Part shown: positions 13,209-24,981 of the stretch, piece after piece
Numbering within the stretch: position 1 is the stretch's first letter
Layout: every line of letters starts with the position of its first letter
Source of the DNA: Engraulis encrasicolus
Lineage: Eukaryota; Chordata; Actinopteri; Clupeiformes; Engraulidae
Direction: 5' to 3'
Assembly (NCBI RefSeq): GCF_034702125.1
Contig: NC_085861.1
Coordinates: 54,132,740-54,196,739 of the forward strand
DNA length: 64,000 bases
Notes under the pieces: generated by a model
Told to the model about the DNA's origin: nothing
What the model saw: the letters and a program-made list of their open reading frames with translations, nothing else
Database searches by the model: none
Position numbers and translations under genes: made by a program

Positions 13209-14077
13209 GGAACTTTTGTATGAGGTGGCGCCTTGTCAGTATACTGTAAGTAAGTACTACTTATTACTACTTAAGTGTTTTTGGGAAACTCAGCCGAAGA
13301 CAATATTATAAGAGTTACCAGCAGGGACAGCCAGATGAAGGTAGATAACTGAGCAGAAGGAGACAAATGCAAGCAGACTCATGCTGTCCACTGCATCTGT
13401 CAGGCACAGACACACAGCCAATGCCACACCAACACACATGCACATTATGTGTTTTCTCTGTGTTTCTGGTAATGTGTTGTCTGGCGGCAAACGCCAGACT
13501 ATATCGTCTAGCAGTTCGAAAAGAACGTGCAAGGCAGCATGGGTACTCCCAGGCTAGGTAATGTGTGGAATGATCAAAATTTTAGAATAGCATAACATGT
13601 GAATCTAGAAACCATCACTTATTTTCACATAGTAAATGTACTTTCATTACCAGACACTGAAGCAGCAACTGTAAGGGAATGCAACTCATCATTTTTTTAT
13701 TCTTAATAATGTAATCGTGAAACATGTAATCTGTTATTCCCCATTACTGGCCTGCTCTCTGGACTCGGAAGGCTTTGAAGGTGAGGTGATCCCTCACCCC
13801 TCCTACTTTAAGTGCAGAGCGGGTCAGTCTGTTGATTTGGGACTTTATTTTTACTATTTCCAAACACAAGTGATTGCATCATTGGCATGCACAGATCTAG
13901 GAACGGACTTGGTGGTTCTAAAGCAACAGCCCCTTTGCCGTACTGGACGAAAAAGGCCTTTTTTTAAGTTCCTTTTTTTGTCACAATGTGGTCCATATTG
14001 GCATGATCATCTATGGTAACGATTCTTGAGATCAAAAGCATGTGACAATTCACCTTGATCTAACATAGCATAATAGA
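13209..14077. other. Interior of the 8 kb element, no recognised gene
   Basis: A short open stretch at 13440-13558 (ending ARQHGYSQAR before a possible donor GTAATG) looks faintly coding, but there is no second exon or domain to support it. No repeat ends were seen. Confidence 0.4.
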
Positions 14078-14369
14078 AGGGTGGGGACTCTAACTTATGT
14101 CTCAAGGGCCGTTTACGGCCCCTGATGTAATTTTAATCTTATGCAGTTTCACATGGAATATGACATGTTTTGTAAAGAACTGTTAGAAATTTAATTTGCA
14201 ATACAATTAAGTTATGTTTTCAGGGGACCTAGTGAAGGTGAGGTCTGTTGTGAAGGTGTCCACCTTCAATATAGGCCTAACTGCAGGGGGAAATCCTGGT
14301 TTGTGTTCATAGTACAGCCCTTTATAAAAATTGAAGTGGCCCTCGAATGAAAACGGCTCCCCACTCCTG
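14078..14369 (+). mobile_element. hAT-type MITE, copy 4, diverged
   Basis: It runs from AGGGTGGGGACTC to CTCCCCACTCCTG and matches 844-1175 inside (TTAATCTTATGCAGTTTC, CAATACAATTAAGTTATG, AATCCTGGTTTGTGTTCATA). No clear 8-bp duplication remains. Confidence 0.75.
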
Positions 14370-14493
14370 CTCTGGCAAGGCAACTGGAAGTTCCACATGC
14401 CCCCCGCCCCCACCTTGAGCACCTGCCCCCCAAAATGTCTTTGCATGCCACTGGATTGTATAGTGTAGTACACTCTCAACAACAGCATGGTAA

Positions 14494-14596
14494 AAAAGTG
14501 ACTTTATCCTTAGTCTATGTAAAGAGTGCAGTCTCTGCTTCATCCAAAAGTGACTTTATCCTTAGTCTATGTAAAGAGTGCAGTCTCTGCTTCATC
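14494..14596 (+). repeat. Exact 52-bp tandem duplication
   Basis: The unit starting AAAAGTGACTTTATCCTTAG at 14494 repeats at 14546 with no differences over about 51 bases, indicating a recent duplication. It has no coding meaning. Confidence 0.9.
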
Positions 14597-16406
14597 ATTC
14601 ATTTGTCTACATATCAAATTTGGGTGTGTATGTAAAATAGCTCACATTTAAGTACATTACACTTTGTGTGGATAATGAAACACAACTTTCAAGAAAACTT
14701 GTAATACAAAACCCACCTGTATTGTAATGTAGATGATAAACTGGGAAAATTGTTGTATTTTTGTACCCAATCTACCAGTATTTTCTCGCTTGGGAAATAA
14801 ACACAAATTTTTTAATGAAAAGTCAGTGAAAATGGGGGCCTGAACTAAATTAAATGGGAAATCTGTGTAACGTGCCCTTTAAACTATCTAAGAATTTTGT
14901 AGAACAACTTTTCCTATAAATATATTTACCTCACAGTCATTTTTACTTTCAATTTATCAAGATATTAGCAAATTAGCCTAGGCGTTTTTAGTGTAAAATG
15001 GTTCAAATAAGAAATGCATGATAAATATGATAAAGCTACTGTTCTGCAAAGGTTATCATACCAATTCATAAACTAGACATATATATCAATATTAAAATAC
15101 CAATAAGACTTTGCCCACCCTTTCGATTGCGATCGGCGGTCTGGCTCATGGACTACTGGGCAGAGTTGGAAAATCAGCGGCATAAAAATGCATCTATACT
15201 TGCTTTTAACGTCGGCGCACCCCTTCTTTATATTCACTCACTTTTCATATCTGCCTCAACGTGGTGCGATTTCGCCGAGCCTCATGGCATGAACCTGACG
15301 CTCGTCATTATTAACTTGAGTTACGCACGCTGTTCTAGTTCAGTTGTGACCAAAGAGGCTTGAGACAAGAGGGCTTACTCACGTCATAACAGCGTAGTAG
15401 GAAATGATGGCGAGGGGAGTACGGAAATGTTATTCACTGTGGAGCAGGTCATAGGACAGCGTGAATGTTTGTCAGCTGTCCTTAATTACCCCCAGCAATT
15501 ACTGCAGACCAACAGCTGCCGTTACTTGGCCACAAATTATCCATCATGGTGTCGCCCCCACTGACCATGTGCAAGGGAGTACGAAAATGGCATCCATCGC
15601 ACCCACTGACCAATGACCATGCGCAAGGGAGTTAATTTTCCATCCACTCGTGTCCTCAGGCAACGCCCCCGTACTACACTGTGGCCAATGCATTCCCCGC
15701 CAAGAGATTGTTCTTTCTCTTGAGTTTCTTTGGTTGTGACTCTGAACACACACGACACCGTCAGCGCTAACGTTGTTCATATCAGCGGAGTTGTTTTTAA
15801 AGTTTTAATTGCTATCAACAGCCAGTCGATTAGTTTTAAAACCATGAAACACCTGCAATTGGCTTAATGCCTGCAGATGAGGGGGAGATGCGTTTAGTCT
15901 AGGTCTGTGCAGGTCTGTGGGTCGGACGCGCTTTGACAGAGAGAGAGGAGGGGCTCTTCTTGCACACACGCTGTTTTGAAGCTGTCTGCCTGTTCATTTC
16001 CAGTGAGTGACAAGTTGTTTTGCTTCTTATATAGGCTGCTGTATGTAGGCCTAGAGTAGAGACCAATTTGACTTTGTAATAATTCAGTTCCATTTTTATT
16101 TTAGACAGTTTAATAATTGTATGCTGAAATAGTAAATAATAATAGCCTACTGAAGTTATATTGCCAACATTTCTACTCTGAAATTTCCTATTTGAAGATG
16201 GACTGCGTAGGCTACTGTTGGCTATTACATAGGCTACATAAAGTCTTTGTTTCATTAGAACATATGTGCTGATTTTGAAATTCATTTTATTATCATTATT
16301 CATTTTTTAAAAGTACCGAAAAAAGTACCGTTTAGGCACCGGCACCGTTTTAAAAGTATCGATTTGGCACCGGTATCGAATGAAACCCTTTCGATACCCA
16401 ACCCTA
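14597..16406. other. Right part of the 8 kb element
   Basis: No domain was recognised. At 15550-15640 two copies of TGACCATG-GCAAGGGAGT sit about 60 bp apart. The last 90 bases carry dense GTACCG/GGCACCG motifs that mirror the left end. Confidence 0.5.
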
Positions 16407-16468
16407 GTCAGTACCTGAGGTTTTTTCTTTTTCTTCTTCAGCCTTTTCCGAGACCCTTGTCATTGTAA

Positions 16469-16844
16469 GGGCCAAAACATACCAAGGCGGAACGAAACGG
16501 ACGCGGTCTTTCTGCTTAGTTTTGGCCGGCGTGTTTTTCTCTGCCTTTCACACTGACAGCGTCGGCGTGCGCGGCCAGTCCTATTCAAAACCCTCCCCAC
16601 AGCCAAAGCTAACATGCTACTTTGCCATTCATTTGAATGAGACACCGCCGGTCGCCGGCGTGAAAAATACGCTCGAGTTCTATTTTCCAAATGCAGCGTG
16701 GCGCGGAGCCGGCTCCCGCGCCGCTGACGCCCGACTACCGCCGGTTGGTGTGTAAGGACAGATAGGTTTCAATGTATTTCCACCGACGCCGGTAAAAAAC
16801 GTGGCCGTTCCGCGACGCTTTACTGCCTTGATGTGTAAGACCCC
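16469..16844 (-). mobile_element. PIF/Harbinger-type MITE, copy 2 (376 bp, reverse)
   Basis: Reverse copy of 1193-1579 with TAA at 16466-16468 and 16845-16847. The two copies are closely similar along their whole length, including the GC-rich core GCGCCGCTGACGCCCGACTA, so the family moved fairly recently. Confidence 0.88.
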
Positions 16845-17704
16845 TAATGGGGGCAGCGCTTTGTTTACATTTTAAAAAAACAAAAAACATATTTATTCCT
16901 AAAAACATCCAAAAGGTTATACAACATCAGCAGACAACTAGCAAACAGTGGTACCTATTGGGAAAGTATTTGGAGTAGGCCTATGTTGATTTAAAAAAAA
17001 AAAGGGAAACAAACGCTACCCCCATTAGAATAGCTCATATCTCAGAAAGGGCTGAGCTGAAAAATGTGGCATAACCGGGTACTGACAAGTCATGGGTAGA
17101 GTGAGCAGTACAACAGCATATTGAAATGTGATATGACTGAAGTGGTCCTTTAAGGAAACAAAATGTCCTTGCCCTCGTCATGTTGGCTGCCGTTGCATCA
17201 AATTCTGGGAAATTATGGCGTCTTCATACCTACGGACACTCGGCAACGGCAAAAAACAGGGCCACAAGTTTATAAGGATAATCCCATTTAATTTAGTGAC
17301 TTGCATTTGGGTCTTGAAGCATAAAACTACAGTCACCTGCCACTTCATTAGGAACATCTCTCTAGTTACCTTCAGAACTGCTTGCAACAATACTAGGGTA
17401 GGCTGTGGCATTCCAACAAAGATAAATTGGTAATAATTGGCCGACATTGTGCTAAGAAAATATCCTTATGCCATTATATGCCTAGCCTGAAACGTTGATG
17501 TAAGGCAGGGTTGACCCATGTTTTCATGTTGTTGATGCCAAATTCTGACCATTCCACCTGAGTGTTGCAGTAGATGGTGAGTCATCAGACCAGGCAACAT
17601 TTTTCTGATCTTCTAGTGTCGTTTATGGTGAGCCTATCCAAATTTTTGCCTCATTTTCCTTTCGGCTTGACAGCCATGCCATGTTCAAATTAATTTAAAT
17701 AACC

Positions 17705-17968
17705 ATGTTTGGAAGTCAGAGGCGTGCTCAGTCCCTTTAGAAAGATGAAAAAAGTATTCTTGTTGGTGCTCTTTGGGTCAAGGTTCAATGTCAAAAAAAG
17801 TTGCTTGAAAAGAGAAAAAACTTTTCTTCACCAAGGCACTCCAAAAAGTATAGTTAAAAATGTCTTTATTATTATTACATGTCCATTAAGGACTTTTAAA
17901 ATTGCCCGCGAGTAGCGGCAGTTGAGCCTTCTTCAGCCCTTCTCCCTTGTCTTTTCAAGCAACTTTTA
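17705..17968 (-). mobile_element. Penelope-like fragment inserted in the Tc1-type element
   Basis: It is flanked by a 13-bp direct repeat AATTTAAATAACC (17692-17704 and 17969-17981). Near its ends TTGCTTGAAAAG (17802) and its inverse CTTTTCAAGCAA (17951) form a foldback. On the minus strand it carries CTGAAGAAGGC...GCC followed by an AATAAAGACATTTTT stretch, the arrangement seen in the other hammerhead-bearing loci of the window. Confidence 0.55.
17905..17937 (-). ncRNA. Decayed hammerhead-like core
   Basis: The minus strand reads CTGAAGA, then a GGC/GCC stem II, but the expected GAAAC is degraded (GCTACTCGC). It is kept as a weak member because the surrounding insertion resembles the stronger loci. 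Confidence 0.35.
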
Positions 17969-18549
17969 AATTTAAATAACCCTTATTCCCCATTATGATG
18001 CTCGGTTTGAACGGCATCAGATCATGTCGACCATGTCTACATGCACAAATGCATTGAGTTGCCAACATGTGATTGGCTGATTAGAAATTTGCCTCAATGA
18101 GCAGTTGTAACAGGTGTTACTAAGTGTATGTCTTGTACTACATCAGTCACACATGACATTACAACTACCTGCCTTGCCTAAAATTGGGTTGACCCTGACT
18201 ATCATGGTATACCTGTTGGGATGGGATATATTGGGCAGCATCAATGCATCTGGATAATCTCATGTCTCCAGTTACAGTAGTGATCTAAATGACAGCAGTG
18301 TCTTTACAAAGACTGAGTAAATGTCAACATTCTTAAATAAATTCTACTTTCATGAGCAAAAATGCATTGGTGACACTGAACATTAACTGCACGTTTACAA
18401 CATTTCACAGAAAGTGAAGAAATGTAGTATTCAACAATAGCAGTGTTGATTATCTGTCTTTGGAAACTCAAAAATATACTGTACAAAACTAACATTCTTG
18501 AATATTCAACTTTGCTGAGCATACTAAACTAATATTTTGTTGCAGCATA

Positions 18550-21060
18550 ACCATGGCTTCTGACAACTGCTTTGCATCTGTGGTTCATGGAATCGACCGT
18601 CTGACAACGGTCAACGGGTAGTGCAGCCCAGGGTAATTGTACTACATTGCACAATTCCTCTGCATTTCTGGGTTTTAACTCATGAACAACATTATTGTTT
18701 TGTCTGCCCGATGAGGTGAAGGTCTGGGAATTGTGCTGGCCACTTGATTAGTGGGGTGCTGTCTGGAACCATGATTTTGCTCACTTGCTGGTCACTGATT
18801 CTTGAGAAAGTGGCTAAAACAGGTTGTAATCTTGAAAGAAAAAATCGAAGTGAATTACAAAATAATATGGTATATCCTCGTAGACAAAGGTCTTGGCTTT
18901 TCAGAAATGCACAAGGCCAATCTCCCCATTTTCCATTTTTTTCAGAAATCAGGTTTTTCTCCGATCATACCTTGTTTTTTGTCAACACCGTCAGACACAA
19001 TTAAAAGCAATAAAAAGTGTATTGATTTGGTTGCATATGTATCTGGAGTTTTTAAGTGATTGTGTGTGTTTTTTGGTTCACACTGCCTTTAAATGTTGAA
19101 AATTCACTTTCATTCTATTTTAATACTGCTTCATGTGTTCTAATTTAAAAATATGTGCAGTCAGACAATGCTTACTTAATGGCTAAATAGATCAAACATT
19201 TTTTTTGTAATTTCACAAATATTCGTGTAGGCTTAAATTTGCTATTACTTTGATAATTCAACAAGTACAAAGGAAAATTTTGTAAGCACATTCATTTAAA
19301 ATGTCCAAAACTCCTTCTTACGGTGGTGACTTAAGAACTGACGGTGGTGACAGTAATCTGAAGGTGGTGAAAGTGACCTAATTATTACCTACATTTAGCA
19401 AAATAAATAGCCCTCTCAAGTCAATGACATCTAGCATAAACACTATTTTTGTGTGTGCACAGTATGTTTGTGCATGTGTTTTTTCTTCATTTATTAGATA
19501 CTCTAGGAAGTAGGCCTAGATTATTGAAAATGTGGCATGAACAGGTTTTAAGTTGTTCAAATCCAAAATATAGAGGTGTATTATCATAGATGAACGTCTT
19601 GGCTGTGCAGTGAATGTATTGGCCAAGCTCCCCATGTTTTACATTTTTCATAAAATGGGCTCTTTCTTGGTTTTGTCACCAGCGTCAGACAGAATTAGAA
19701 GTAAAAAAAATAAGTTTACTGTATTTAAGTGAATTACTTTTAAAATTCAACATAATTGTAGATACTTATTGGAAGCATATTCTTAAAACTTGTCAAAAAC
19801 ATGTAAAACACGTGCTTTTTTGTGAACTACATCAGATGTCACCACTGTCAGGTTTTGTGACAAAAAACCCTCCAAATGCACCTCAGTGGAGGCTTGAGTA
19901 TAAGTTTGGGTCACAATTATTACTAACATGTCTGGTAATGTTTCATTAACCAGCCCAATTTAGTAAAATATGGAACAAGATGATGAGCGGAACAAAATCT
20001 GACGGTGGTGACATCTGACGGTGTGAGACAAAAAAACACTCTTTTACATATTGTGCATTTTTTGCTCACATTAGCCACTTCGTTTTTGCTCTGTTTCTTA
20101 GGGGCTTCATGACGCTTCTGAAAAAGTATATATAATTAACATTAATGTAACAATAATACTATTAAAACCCCCGACGGTGTTGACAGTTTATGGTTGGGAC
20201 AGTACCAGTGTCCAAACAAATTATCAAATTGAGGAGAAATTAGTAAACTTACAGGAGCTTCAGTGATGGTGAAGTACTCAGTAGATCTAAAGGTTTGAAA
20301 AGGGGTCCTAAGTAATGACAATGACCTTGCGCATACCTGATTTTATTGTCTTTTTAAAAAAATCTGACGGTGGTGACTAATATGCTGGACACACTTTGAG
20401 CAATCAGAAAATAGTAGTAAATATTGCTTTACACGCACTATGTGCATATCTGCAGAACCACTTCAATATGGACTTTCACATCATGGTGATATTATTCAGT
20501 GATTTTTACATTTTAAGTCAATTGAAATGATGATGTCTGTCCTTGGGACAGCTGTTTTTACAGGGTGTGGGCAGGTTTATAGCCATGAAAAGTAATAAAA
20601 TTACACTTAAATATTTCAAACGACTGTACATTTATGTAACAGACCCCTGTGTCTTTACCTGGATTCATTTTGTTCATGAAAATGTAGTTTATTTTCAACA
20701 GAATTGGCAGTTTATTGCAGAGACATGTTTTAGCCGCTTTCTCAAGAATCAGTGTGGTGTGTTTGGGGTCATTGTCTTGTTGAAACATATACTTTGAGGC
20801 CATTTTCTCCTCAGTATAGGGCAACAGGACTTATTGCAGTATCTTGATATGGTCAAGCTGATCCACGATCCCCAGCATGTAGAAAATCGGAGCGACATTG
20901 TAGCACAAAAAACATCCCCATAATGATACTTGCACCACCATTAAATAAGATGAGATTTTTCTTTTTGAGTCTGAGTGGGTCACAGTTTAACAGACATCCT
21001 GCAAACAGAGAATTCAAGCCATAGTACACAGTGAAGACGGTTTGGCACGATGGTGCAAGC
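18550..21060 (-). pseudogene. Tc1-like transposase remnant, left arm, split by an insertion
   Basis: Read on the minus strand from about 21060, it shows GGGASIIMG-like text, then LPYTEEKMASKYMFQQDNDP followed by KHT at about 20755-20824. After the insertion it resumes at 18792 with text that aligns to the plus-strand right arm. [10 protein letters not shown] is the conserved second-Asp region of Tc1 transposases. Stops and shifts are frequent, so no product is expected. Confidence 0.7.
18793..20754. mobile_element. CACTA-like non-autonomous element with repeated GACGGTGGTGAC
   Basis: A 29-bp terminal inverted repeat starts CACTGATTCTTGAGAAAG and continues GTGGCTAAAACA (18793-18821), with its inverse at 20726-20754 and one mismatch. 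The flanking TGGT on both sides (18789-18792, 20755-20758) is a candidate 4-bp duplication. CACT(A/G) ends with short duplications fit CACTA/Chapaev elements. Inside, the motif GACGGTGGTGAC or close variants occurs at about 19321, 19341, 20002, 20173 and 20364, with an inverted form near 19836, recalling subterminal transposase-binding repeats. No transposase frame was found. Confidence 0.6.
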
Positions 21061-21462
21061 ATGATGATATGAGGATGTTTTCACACTACGGTGTTAGTCC
21101 GATTTTCTACATGCCAGGGATCCTAGAACAGTTTGAGTAAATCAGGATATTGGAAGAAGTCATGTTTCCCTACTTCTGAAGAGAAATGCCTTTTGAAGTA
21201 AATGTTTCAACAAGACAATGACCCCGAACACACCAGCGAGCAAGCAAAATCATACTTCCAGACAAACAGCATCCAACTAATGGAATGGCCTGCACAATTC
21301 TCGGACTTTAATCCGACAGAAAATGTGTGTGGGCTGACAAAGACTGCTCATGAGGAAAAAACAAGAAACGCAGACGAATTGTGGAATGTAATACAATTGC
21401 AATACCTGTACCATTGCCAGATGTTAGTCGACTCCATGTACCACAGATGTGAAACTTATTAA
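21050..21462 (+). pseudogene. Tc1-like transposase C-terminal half, right arm
   Basis: From 21202 the frame MFQQDNDPEHTSEQAKSYFQ leads through MEWPAQFSDFNPTENVCG. This is the Tc1 block normally ending [12 protein letters not shown] with the catalytic Glu. It is open to 21462 but lacks the N-terminal DNA-binding and first-Asp region. Confidence 0.8.
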
Positions 21463-21600
21463 AAACCATGGATATGCAACAAAATGTTAGTTTAGTAAGG
21501 CAAATTTGCCAGTTTATACGGAACATCTTTGACTTTCCAAAGTCAGATGTCAACACTGCTATTTTTGGACATGACATTTCTTAACTTTCTATGAAATATA

Positions 21601-21865
21601 TGAAATTGAATTTTCCCATTTTTGTCTTTGAAATGGAATGTGCAGTGGATGTCTAGTGGCCCTGAAGCATTTTTACTCATCACAGTACCATTTTTATTTT
21701 CTTTAAAGAATTTTGACATACACTCATGTTTGTAAAAGCACTGCTATTATTATGAGCTCAAATGTATTTGGCATGTTCATGGCAAATAAGTGTGGGTATA
21801 GGTTTTTCACAGTTAACACTTATGAATGTTTAACACATTGGCTAAAACTGCCTTATTTTTTGCAG
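21601..21865 (+). other. 3' end of intron 2
   Basis: AT-rich text with a polypyrimidine tract and TTTTTTGCAG at the acceptor; no repeat was recognised. Confidence 0.5.
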
Positions 21866-22156
21866 CTTTTCAGACGACTACAAATGGTGGCGCTGGATGT
21901 TTTGGATGAGGACGACCTCCAGCTCTTGAAGGGGGCGGATGCCAGCCTTATGTCCGATGAGGAAAGTGGGGAGGAGGACAAGGGCACGTTTGTGGTGCTC
22001 TCTCCAAGGTGGAGGAGTGCGCGCCTTACGCGTATATTGCATAGATGTCAGCAGGCGCTGGAGGCCAACGGGAGGATGGGACGTAAGCCAGGGAGTTCCA
22101 GCCGGCGAGCTACTTTGAACGGCCGTTTCTGTGCTCGGGACCCCCCTGCTGCGTGA
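21866..22156 (+). CDS. Last exon of the C14orf93-like gene
   Basis: A 291-nt exon (97 codons with stop) after the acceptor TTATTTTTTGCAG, in the phase left by exon 7994-8103. It encodes LFRRLQMVALDVLDEDDLQL, then an acidic LMSDEESGEEDKG, then VVLSPRWRSARLTRILHRCQ and a basic Gly/Arg-rich tail ending DPPAA and TGA (22154-22156). The (M)SDEExGE-then-PxWRSxxLT arrangement resembles the C-terminus of fish C14orf93-like proteins. GC content is higher than in the surrounding repeats, which supports a real exon. The name rests on recall, not a search. Confidence 0.65.
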   Translation, partial: LFRRLQMVALDVLDEDDLQLLKGADASLMSDEESGEEDKGTFVVLSPRWRSARLTRILHRCQQALEANGRMGRKPGSSSRRATLNGRFCARDPPAA

Positions 22157-22416
22157 GAAAAAACTAATTATGTTGATGTGTGATTTTGAAATGTTAAAAA
22201 ATAATAATAATTTTTTTAAAAAGTAGGCCTAGTAGTTGTAATGCACGTGAAACTTTTCCCGTGGGCACGCAAAACTTTATTGTACTCCACAAAAAGTAGG
22301 CAGAAAGACTCAAAATAAAAATAAGGTGTAATATAGTCAAGTATTCCATCAAACAGCTTCCTTGGCGGAGGTCTGCACTCTAGAGAGTGCATCTAGTTCC
22401 AGGTGCATTCATTTTC
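22157..22416 (+). other. 3' untranslated region of gene 1 with a dispersed repeat
   Basis: It contains CTTCCTTGGCGGAGGTCTGC, shared with 5829-5900, so the 3' UTR includes a repeat end. Confidence 0.5.
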
Positions 22417-22422
22417 AATAAA
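22417..22422 (+). terminator. Poly(A) signal of gene 1
   Basis: AATAAA lies 261 bp after the stop codon and is followed by a GT/T-rich stretch (GTGTGCGTTTGTTTG), as expected for a cleavage-stimulating element. Confidence 0.6.
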
Positions 22423-22683
22423 CTTGGGTTTTTTGTTATTTGTGTGCGTTTGTTTGTTTTGGGTTTTTTTTTGCTGCAAACTATCTGCAGTATGTATTTC
22501 TCATACAATAGACTACAACAACTTAACAAATAAAGTGTAATGGGAACGTGAATGAGTTTGTATAAAAAAATGAAATAAAGCACAAAGGACTGCAATCAGG
22601 TAATCATTTGCCATGTGTTTTATTTTGGAGTCAAGAAAAGAGTCCCTCTCGATTTTAGAGATCTGCTGTAATTTCATTCCTTA

Positions 22684-22900
22684 AAGGGACACTCCACCCA
22701 TTTTGCATTAGGCTTTCCATTGATAGACACCCAGTCATACTTTTGAATGGTCTTTCAAAAATCTCTCAATTCCCCCTGAGGTTAGAGAAATCCACATTCA
22801 TCTCTTAACACTTCCTATGTCAATGATGTAAAAATGGTCATTTTGCATCATCGACATAGGAAGTGTAAGAGAGGTGGATTTCTGTTGAGACTACAAGCAG
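22684..22900. mobile_element. TTAAAGGGACACTCC hairpin MITE fragment
   Basis: It starts TTAAAGGGACACTCCACCC, a common teleost repeat end. At about 22805-22867 the arms ACACTTCCTATGTC and GACATAGGAAGTGT form a long hairpin. The right terminus was not found. Confidence 0.6.
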
Positions 22901-23947
22901 TGATGGTACAAGAAGGAGATAAGTCAGGCTCGTTGTTTTCGGGTATCCCGTTGACGTCAGGTGAACGCCCCTTTAGAAGACCATCCGAGTTTGAGAGTGA
23001 ATTACGCCTCTAGAGTGCATTTGTGGGATTGAATCCTTGGATGACAGTTCAGATTTCGGATGTCAAAATGCAAATTGACGTGTGTCCTCCTCGTCACTTC
23101 CACCTTGAAATAAAACAAAGGGGTGACATAGGTTTGTGTTGTGTGTCTTATTCATTGCACATCATCCAAAGACGGAACACAGGTGTGTTTCACATACTAT
23201 TTAATTATGCCATCGTATATTTTTGGGTAGCAGCAACTGTGTAGATGAGGTAGGGATTAGCAATATTACATAACATTGGTTGCTCTTTCTATCGTAATTT
23301 GGCGATAACGTCCAGCATGTTCACAATGTAGGCTAGCTTCAGCGCAATTCACCGACAAAAGGCTTTTCAGGTCACGGTATTTCCGTTACTGTTTATTATT
23401 CCTTTATATGCCTACTGTTGTGCTGATTTCGCTCACACTTGCAGTCCTGGCTTTACTGCTGCTGGAACTGTGATTAGTTTGGTCGTTGATGTGGAAACGG
23501 TTGAATAATTTTAGTCCTAAAGTTAAATAGGGAAGCGGCCAGGGCGAGTTTGAAGCCAGAATGTCGTCGTGAAATTAAAGTTCCAACTCTTTCCAGCTGC
23601 CGTTACGACACCCTTCATTACAATGCTGTCTATGGCCGTTTGACTCGGTTTTAAATGACATCACCGTTTCAAATTGTAGGCCTAGGTTATAGCCTTGACA
23701 TCTCTTTAGTAGGCTATTTCATACACATATGATGTCCCATGTAAAGTGTTACAGACTTCTCGCGAATAGGCCTATTTCCTCACTGCCTAGCCAAAAAAGG
23801 GGACAACTAATGTGGCTTCACTGACAACTGCAACAGTTACTGCAAACAACTGATATCTACCTGGAGTTGCATAAACCAAAATACGAAAAGTGCATTAAAC
23901 ACCGCACACTGTGTAGGCCTAGGCCCTACTGTTCTCCCCCCCTCAAA

Positions 23948-23975
23948 GCACGCGTTTCGCCCGGTGCGTCTTCAG
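23948..23975 (-). ncRNA. Hammerhead-like core, minus strand, foldback left arm
   Basis: Minus strand: CTGAAGA, then CGC...GCG as stem II, then GAAACGCG. This fits CUGANGA-stem II-GAAA, but no clear GUC follows, so self-cleavage is doubtful. Confidence 0.45.
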
Positions 23976-24007
23976 GTTCCCGAAGACGCACTGGGATAAG
24001 AGCTAAT

Positions 24008-24033
24008 CTGAAGACGCACTGTGCGAAACGCGT
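24008..24033 (+). ncRNA. Hammerhead-like core, plus strand, foldback right arm
   Basis: CTGAAGA, then CGCAC-T-GTGCG stem II, then GAAACGCGT. It is opposed to the core at 23948-23975 in the same foldback, and the cleavage triplet is not clear. Confidence 0.45.
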
Positions 24034-24981
24034 TGCTCGCTCAGGGGAAAAAATACAAAAGAAGTATCCAGTGTGCGATGTTTAATGAACTTTTCGTATT
24101 GATCAAGTTTTTCTGCCTTGCACCTGGAAGGGTTGTGCACAATACAAGGACTTCCATGCACAAATAAATAAATACTAGGCCTATATATATATGACAGGAT
24201 ATTACAATAAATGTACAATGAAAACAACGTGAATGTCAACTGGGATTACTATAGGGCAGACAGTTACCATGAGCGACGCGTCCCATCCCATCCGTCTCCG
24301 CCACGCCTCTTCACAGACTACGAATCCCACCTCAGCCCTTTGGATGGCGGTAATACGCAACCCTTGTCAGCTGCCACCAAACGCAACAGTACGAGAAGAA
24401 GAAGGGGGGACAACGCCCCCTTAGGAGACCCAAACTTGTGCACATCCATTTACATTGTGTGGGCGGAGTTCAGGGTATCTCCTTCTTGTACCATCACTAG
24501 GCTCGTTTGCAACCACGCAGCAAAAGATTTGATCAAAACGTGATTTGCTTGGTCATAAAAAGGAGGGGATAACTGCGTCGCAACCAAGCTGGACACATCA
24601 GGACGACGAGATTTCAACAGCGGCAAAGAAGGTGGATCTATAGGTCTGTGGGTGGATCTACCTATTTTGACAGCGGGTGTACCAGGGCGCCCTCTCGTGG
24701 AATTAAATAATCATGGCGCTAATTCCATGACGTGCTTACCATCGTCGGCACATGCTTGTGAATTCCGAAACTCTCTCTGCGTCTTGGAGAGAAATCGGGT
24801 GGTCTTGTGGTAGAGATACAGGTTACCACTCAGTGAATCATGGTACAAGTCTTATGTGATGATTTGGCTTCACTTCCACTTCCATTCAGTTAATTAGTAC
24901 TCACTTTAGGCTATTCATTTTGTGTTTTGGGACCAAAGTCGTCATTCAGATAGGACCGTTTTAAAATTACTTAACAGCGCC

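Larger units (their letters stand above)
17330..18128 (+). mobile_element. Tc1-type non-autonomous element, copy 2
   Basis: It starts CACCTGCCACTTCATTAGG and ends GTTGTAACAGGTGTTACTAA. It shares inner blocks with 6170-7931 (GGTAGGCTGTGGCATTCCAA, ATTATGATGCTCGGTTTGAA). A 264-bp insertion lies at 17705-17968. Confidence 0.75.
18400..21600. mobile_element. Palindromic Tc1-like element built of two opposed halves
   Basis: The left end (18411-18550) is the inverted partner of the right end (21455-21590): ATAGCAGTGTTGA and GTCAACACTGCTAT, then TTTGGAAA-CTC and GACTTTCCAAA. Both arms carry the C-terminal half of a Tc1-like transposase, minus-strand on the left and plus-strand on the right, meeting near 21050. 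The left arm is split by the element at 18793-20754. Confidence 0.7.
22995..24340. other. 1.3 kb insertion inside that MITE, containing a foldback
   Basis: No gene was recognised. At 23880-24112 outer arms CCAAAATACGAAAAGTGCAT and its inverse near 24080-24110 enclose two opposed hammerhead-like cores. The boundaries of the insertion are approximate. Confidence 0.5.
22902..24498. mobile_element. MITE with TGATGGTACAAGAAGGAGAT ends, split by a larger insertion
   Basis: The left end TGATGGTACAAGAAGGAGAT (22902) is the inverse of the right end ATCTCCTTCTTGTACCATCA (about 24478-24497). Inner blocks (TCAGGTGAACGCCCC, GATGGCGGTA, GGACAACGCCCCCTTAGGAG) match the copies at 6255-6555 and 28070-28395, but 22995-24340 is extra DNA. 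Confidence 0.65.

Noticed and set aside
20558..20824. A separate short minus-strand gene with [20 protein letters not shown]
   Set aside because: The first half is Tc1-like transposase and the second half is the terminal repeat of the CACTA-like insertion; the join is an insertion junction.
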